Shown here piece after piece: positions 61,121-64,000 of a stretch of DNA of 64,000 nt; position 1 is the stretch's first letter; each line of letters starts with the position of its first letter. A program made the position numbers and the translations under genes. The notes under the pieces were generated by a model that was not told the origin of the DNA, did not search any database, and was given only the letters and a program-made list of their open reading frames with translations. The DNA is from Citrifermentans bremense R1 (GTDB lineage Bacteria; Desulfobacterota; Desulfuromonadia; Geobacterales; Geobacteraceae): assembly GCF_000426865.1 (NCBI RefSeq), contig NZ_AUGE01000020.1:16278-80277 (forward strand), read 5' to 3'.

Positions 61121-61210
61121 CTCATCTCTTCGGCAACCCGGCTGTCCTTTGAATTAGGACCCGTGGCTTTGCGTCACCAGATCACTCTGGCTTTGCCTGT
61201 TCGGAGAACA
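61121..61210 (-). promoter_or_regulatory. GEMM-I riboswitch, copy 3 (variant GGGCAAA box)
   Basis: Core motifs are present, but the first G of the GGGCAAA box is A (CAGGCAAAGCC) and the P3 arm differs (GGGUCCUAAUUCAAAGGACAGCC). P2 has a GUGA tetraloop. Its end lies exactly 227 bp from the equivalent points of copies 2 and 4. Confidence 0.9.
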
Positions 61211-61269
61211 ATTTGGTTTTGAAAAACTGTCACAGAGAGAATCGGTTTCCAGCCCCGGACAGTCAGCAT

Positions 61270-61310
61270 AAAAAAAAGAGCGCTCACATCTGCCTAAGAT
61301 GAGAGCGCTC
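61270..61310 (-). terminator. Riboswitch 4 terminator
   Basis: GAGCGCTCTCATCT-TAGGC-AGATGTGAGCGCTC is followed by TTTTTTTT on the minus strand. Confidence 0.85.
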
Positions 61311-61347
61311 CTTGTTTCGGTAATAATCCCGGATGCCAAGATGCTAA

Positions 61348-61437
61348 CTCATCTCTTCGGCAACCCGGCTATCCTTTGAGTCAGGACCCGTGGCTTTGCG
61401 TCACCAGATTACTCTGGTTTTGCCCGTTCGGAGAACG
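61348..61437 (-). promoter_or_regulatory. GEMM-I riboswitch, copy 4 (promoter-proximal)
   Basis: It has the full GEMM-I core (CGGGCAAAACC, P2 with a GUAA tetraloop, UGACGCAAAGCC, GGAUAGCCGGGUUGCC). It is the first aptamer met by a transcript started upstream at about 61,455. Confidence 0.92.
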
Positions 61438-61461
61438 TTGTCGACATAAGCGACGATTCAT

Positions 61462-61490
61462 CTTCTAACAAAGACGTTACCAAATTGCAA
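61462..61490 (-). promoter_or_regulatory. Possible promoter of the riboswitch operon
   Basis: On the minus strand TTGCAA (61490-61485) and TAGAAG (61467-61462) have a 17-bp spacer and lie about 25 bp upstream of aptamer 4, in an AT-rich stretch. The -10 is weak. Confidence 0.35.
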
Positions 61491-61601
61491 CTATTTTTTT
61501 GGCCCTTCTTCATTTTTTTACACACATGACATCATCTCAATACCGGTTGATGACTCCCCGTGTCTGACAAGCCCGAACAACTCACCAGTTTTAGCGTAAC
61601 T

Positions 61602-61744
61602 ACACACCCCTCTGCGTCTCCTTTAAGCCCGTCACCCAGTTGGCGATCAAAGCCGACTACCAGATCTACGACGATCACGGCACCGGCGGCAGCACCAAGC
61701 TCGACAACGACAAGTTCCAGGTAACGTTGGGATTCGTCTTCTAA
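61602..61744 (+). pseudogene. 3' remnant of a second porin gene (right direct repeat)
   Basis: Positions 61,614-61,744 match the last 131 bp of the porin gene at 35,239-35,369 with three synonymous changes. Similarity fades by 61,602 and nothing porin-like lies further upstream. The frame is open to the same stop. It is a truncated paralogue end, or a duplicated end made when the intervening 26 kb arrived. Confidence 0.8.
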
Positions 61745-61747
61745 ATG

Positions 61748-61780
61748 AAAAGGGGAGGCCGGATCGGCCTCCCCTTTTTT
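61748..61780. terminator. Terminator behind the porin remnant
   Basis: AAAAGGGGAGGCCG-GAT-CGGCCTCCCCTTTTTT is a strong stem with a T-run. It is a diverged sister of the terminator behind the intact porin. Confidence 0.8.
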
Positions 61781-61869
61781 GTTCCCCCGTAGCTATCAAC
61801 AAGGAGCTTTAATCGCTCTCCCGCCCTTCCATGTACCTCTTTCCAACTCGACTCGCTCGCACCTCCCCT

Positions 61870-62052
61870 CGGAAATGACGTTTTCTTTTTCGAATATGTC
61901 ATATTTCCATTCAAATACGTCACATTCTTTAGTGAATATGTCATATTCGTTAGTGAAAACGTCACATTTTGAATCAAATATGACGTATTTGATTTCGAAA
62001 ATGACACATTTGGGAAAAATAGGATGTTTCCCGCTCCGGAAATGACACATTT
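61870..62052. repeat. 21-bp helically phased TGAC/GTCA repeat array
   Basis: GTCA cores start at 61,898, 61,919, 61,940 and 61,961, exactly 21 bp apart, inside ATGTCATAT or ACGTCACAT. Inverted TGAC cores follow at 61,981 and 62,002 (again 21 bp), with outliers at 61,876 and 62,043. The spacers are AT-rich. Because 21 is a multiple of three, several frames stay open and read as 7-residue repeats, but no ribosome site is seen. Two-turn phasing suggests a row of protein-binding sites on one DNA face. Confidence 0.65.
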
Positions 62053-62443
62053 GAAAAAAAGATGACCTTTTCCGTGCAAGATTTCACCTGATGGGAGCTC
62101 TTATGTTCCGGCCTGGGAACTGAGCATCTCCCGCTGTTGCCGATTCGGAGCCCCGCCATGTCAGAACAGTTGTCGCCTCGATACCTTTTGTAATATAAGG
62201 GCCACAGCAGGAGGCCATTCTTAGCATTGCCAATGAGCCGCGCTTTGCCGAGGCACCACCGGCGCGTATCGTGCCAGTGCTCGCCGATGAAGGAGTCTAT
62301 GTAGGCAGCGAATAGAGCTTCTACCGTGTCCTGCGAGCCGCTGGGCAGTGCGGTCGCCGGGGACATGCGAAAACTCATCGAAAGTCGAGGCCGCCGACCA
62401 CTCATATCGCCACGACTCCCAACCAGGTGTGTCTAGGCAACAA
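62053..62443. other. Gene-free or decayed stretch
   Basis: Short open frames exist on the minus strand, but none has a ribosome site, a recognisable fold or a natural composition. Nothing else is supported here. Confidence 0.35.
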
Positions 62444-63655
62444 CTAGCTTGACTCCCCTTCATCATCAACTTCGACCCGATTGCGGCCGCATTGCTTCGC
62501 TCGATAAAGAGCTGCGTCAGCTCGTTTAATGGCATCTTCTACGCCCGAGGATGCACCCATTTCGGCGACTCCGATACTCAAAGTAACTAACAATTCAGTT
62601 CCCTGATATATAAAAGGCACTGATCCAATAGTTTTCCTCAAACGGTCCGCTAGAATAACCGCATCGTCCAAAGAAGTATTTGGGGTAACAACCACAAATT
62701 CCTCGCCACCAATTCTGCCAATGATGTCATAACTTCGCAGCTCAGCTTTCATGCGAGCTGTAACCGACTTCAGTACATAATCTCCCGCTGGATGGCCCAA
62801 GCTGTCGTTGATTTTCTTGAAAAAATCCACATCCGCAATCATAACGCAAATCGGATCATGATTTCGCGCAGCCCTTTCATGCTCTTCTTTTAACCGCTTC
62901 AGTATTGACCTTCGATTCGTAAGACCCGTTAGTTCGTCAGTTTGCGCGAGCTGAATCAGGTGTTGTTGGGCAATATCTAGGCTGATAACCAAACGCCAAA
63001 TCAGGCCATATGATGTGGCAATGATCAATCCTAAAATTACAAAGGAAGTCAAAGCTATTAGCAGCTTCGTTGTCTGAGTATGGTTCACAAGTTCGGTAAT
63101 AGGAATTTTGAGACTCACTGCTCCAATTAGACTCCCGATCTTTACAGCATGACATTCCAAACATGATCCATCTGCGCGGAACGGGGCAGCAAAACGAAAG
63201 ACGGGGGATTTTTTATTATTTTCAATAATCGCAACCTCTAGCGCTCCTTTTGCAAACTGATTGAGTGCATTGGCTTCAAACGGATCAGGTGCGCTTGCCG
63301 GATTTATTGGCTGTAAACTAACCGCACGATATGATGTTCCGCCATCCGTCTCACTTCTTTCAGAAATTTCTTTAATCATAATGGCATGGTTTCTCAATGT
63401 TAGTATGCGACCATCAGCGGTTTTGATATCTGGGTTTATACCAAGTTTTTTTAAGTACACATTTGATTTTGTTTCTTTTTGTTTTTCTACATACACTCCA
63501 TCATATTCATTATTCCACATCCTAGTGTGATTCAACAGATCAATGTATGCCAGTGCCTCTTGCCTTGCTTGCCTTAGAAGCAGAGAATCAACTCTATTAA
63601 AGAGATAATATGTGATAGCAATGTTGATTGTAGAGATTCCTAGGCATAAACAAAC
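62444..63655 (-). pseudogene. Haem-binding GGDEF diguanylate cyclase, 5'-truncated
   Basis: The open frame runs from near the transposase gene through a membrane helix (GISTINIAITYYLF), a periplasmic DUF3365/Tll0287-like domain with the haem-binding motif CLECH, a second helix (LLIALTSFVILGLIIATSYGLIW) and a GGDEF domain. The active site GGEEF is intact, with the inhibitory RSYD site five residues upstream. No ATG, GTG or TTG precedes the first helix; a TTG at 63535 is the first usable start but would drop that helix. The gene is AT-richer than its neighbours, so probably acquired, and seems cut by the IS1595 element at about 63,655. If still made, it would produce c-di-GMP in response to redox or haem ligands. 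Confidence 0.7.
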
Positions 63656-63659
63656 CTGA

Positions 63660-64000
63660 TTAGCGCCAATCTTCCGCTAGACGTAACCATGTCTCTGATC
63701 GCCTGCCGGTACGGGCAGCAGCTGTTACAAGACGGGGCAACATCGCAGCCAGATCAAAGCGCCGGTTGAAACGATACTGATATTCGCCGAGATACCTGTG
63801 TGGGTACTTCGAGAAGTCGAAGGCATGGTAGGTCCCCACGATGGCATTCTTGAGGTTGCCGAGGATGGTGTTAACCCAGGTGAAACATTCCATCTTCTGG
63901 CTCTTCGTGGAGCCTTTTCTGATTATGTGCTTCTCGTGAGTGCAACCGGCTTCTGTTACAGCTGTAAAGCCCCATAATCCGTCTGAGACAACTGTTGTAG
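63660..64000 (-). mobile_element. IS1595/ISXO2-type transposase, C-terminal part (runs off right edge)
   Basis: The minus frame is open from the window edge to TAA at 63660 (113 codons). It shows the ISXO2-like DDE core: VVSDGLWGF with the catalytic Asp, GCTHEKHIIRKGS, ECFTWVNTILGNLKNAIVGTYHAF and the hallmark KYPHRYLGEYQYRFNRRFDL. The 5' part and left terminal repeat are outside the window. The right end of the element should lie at about 63,640-63,660, at the broken start of the GGDEF gene. Confidence 0.85.

Noticed and set aside
35370..61613. Integrative conjugative element between the direct repeats
   Set aside because: No integrase, relaxase, replication or conjugation genes are seen between the repeats; only the envelope operon is present.
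61870..62052. CRISPR array
   Set aside because: Repeat units are short and degenerate, there are no unique spacers of constant length, orientation flips mid-array, and no cas genes are present.
61741..62079. Minus- and plus-strand ORFs rich in 7-residue repeats (NMTY, DIFTKE)
   Set aside because: All arise from the 21-bp DNA repeat, which keeps several frames open at once; none has a ribosome site or natural ends.
62221..62535. Minus-strand ORF upstream of the repeat array
   Set aside because: Odd composition, no ribosome site, overlaps the 3' end of the GGDEF gene and shows no recognisable domain.

Overview
The window looks like chromosome from a Geobacter-type Desulfobacterota (Geobacterales: Geobacter, Geomonas or Citrifermentans). 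The reasons are high-GC genes with strong Shine-Dalgarno sites, GEMM-type cyclic-dinucleotide riboswitches, a multihaem cytochrome remnant, a haem-binding GGDEF protein and Myxococcus-like envelope machinery. This placement is inference from content; no rRNA or marker gene is present.

Layout. (1) 1-13.2 kb, minus strand: a tightly overlapping operon encoding an AsmA-like protein, a lipoprotein, a giant exported TolB-propeller/TPR/CHAT protease-like protein and an SH3 protein cut by the window edge. A cytochrome fragment lies upstream. (2) 13.7-21.4 kb, plus strand: TetR regulator, ABC1/UbiB-type kinase, MacB/LolD-type ABC ATPase and FtsX-type permease, LolA-like periplasmic protein and an outer-membrane barrel. 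They read as one TetR-controlled envelope lipid or lipoprotein export operon. (3) 21.6-24.2 kb: an unusual fusion of a cyclic-nucleotide domain, a degenerate sigma54-type AAA domain and a membrane polyferredoxin. An unclassified structured RNA with its own promoter and terminator follows. (4) 24.8-35.4 kb, plus strand: NitT/TauT-type ABC transporter, hybrid histidine kinase, MarC protein, family-61 glycosyltransferase, PsiE protein and a porin.

(5) 35.4-61.5 kb, minus strand, is the highlight. Four tandem GEMM-I riboswitches, each followed by its own intrinsic terminator, precede a twelve-gene operon of about 25 kb. A 53-codon ORF sits inside the leader. The operon encodes a 2,887-residue DUF11-repeat exported protein, an outer-membrane barrel with three OmpA-like domains, a small coiled-coil exported protein, three TPR proteins (two with clear lipoboxes), a small exported protein, a TolQ/ExbB protein, two TolR/ExbD proteins, an AgmX/PglI-tail TonB-like protein and a small Gly/His-rich exported protein. 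The set resembles the Glt/Agl gliding and Nfs spore-coat machines of Myxococcus. Proton-driven TolQR units and a GltJ/AgmX-like protein would energise an outer-membrane platform carrying a giant surface protein, with production set by c-di-GMP or cAMP-GMP. The block is bounded by direct repeats: the last 131 bp of the porin gene recur at 61.6 kb.

(6) 61.7-64 kb: a 21-bp helically phased repeat array, then an AT-richer GGDEF diguanylate cyclase gene that has lost its 5' end at an IS1595-type transposase running off the right edge.
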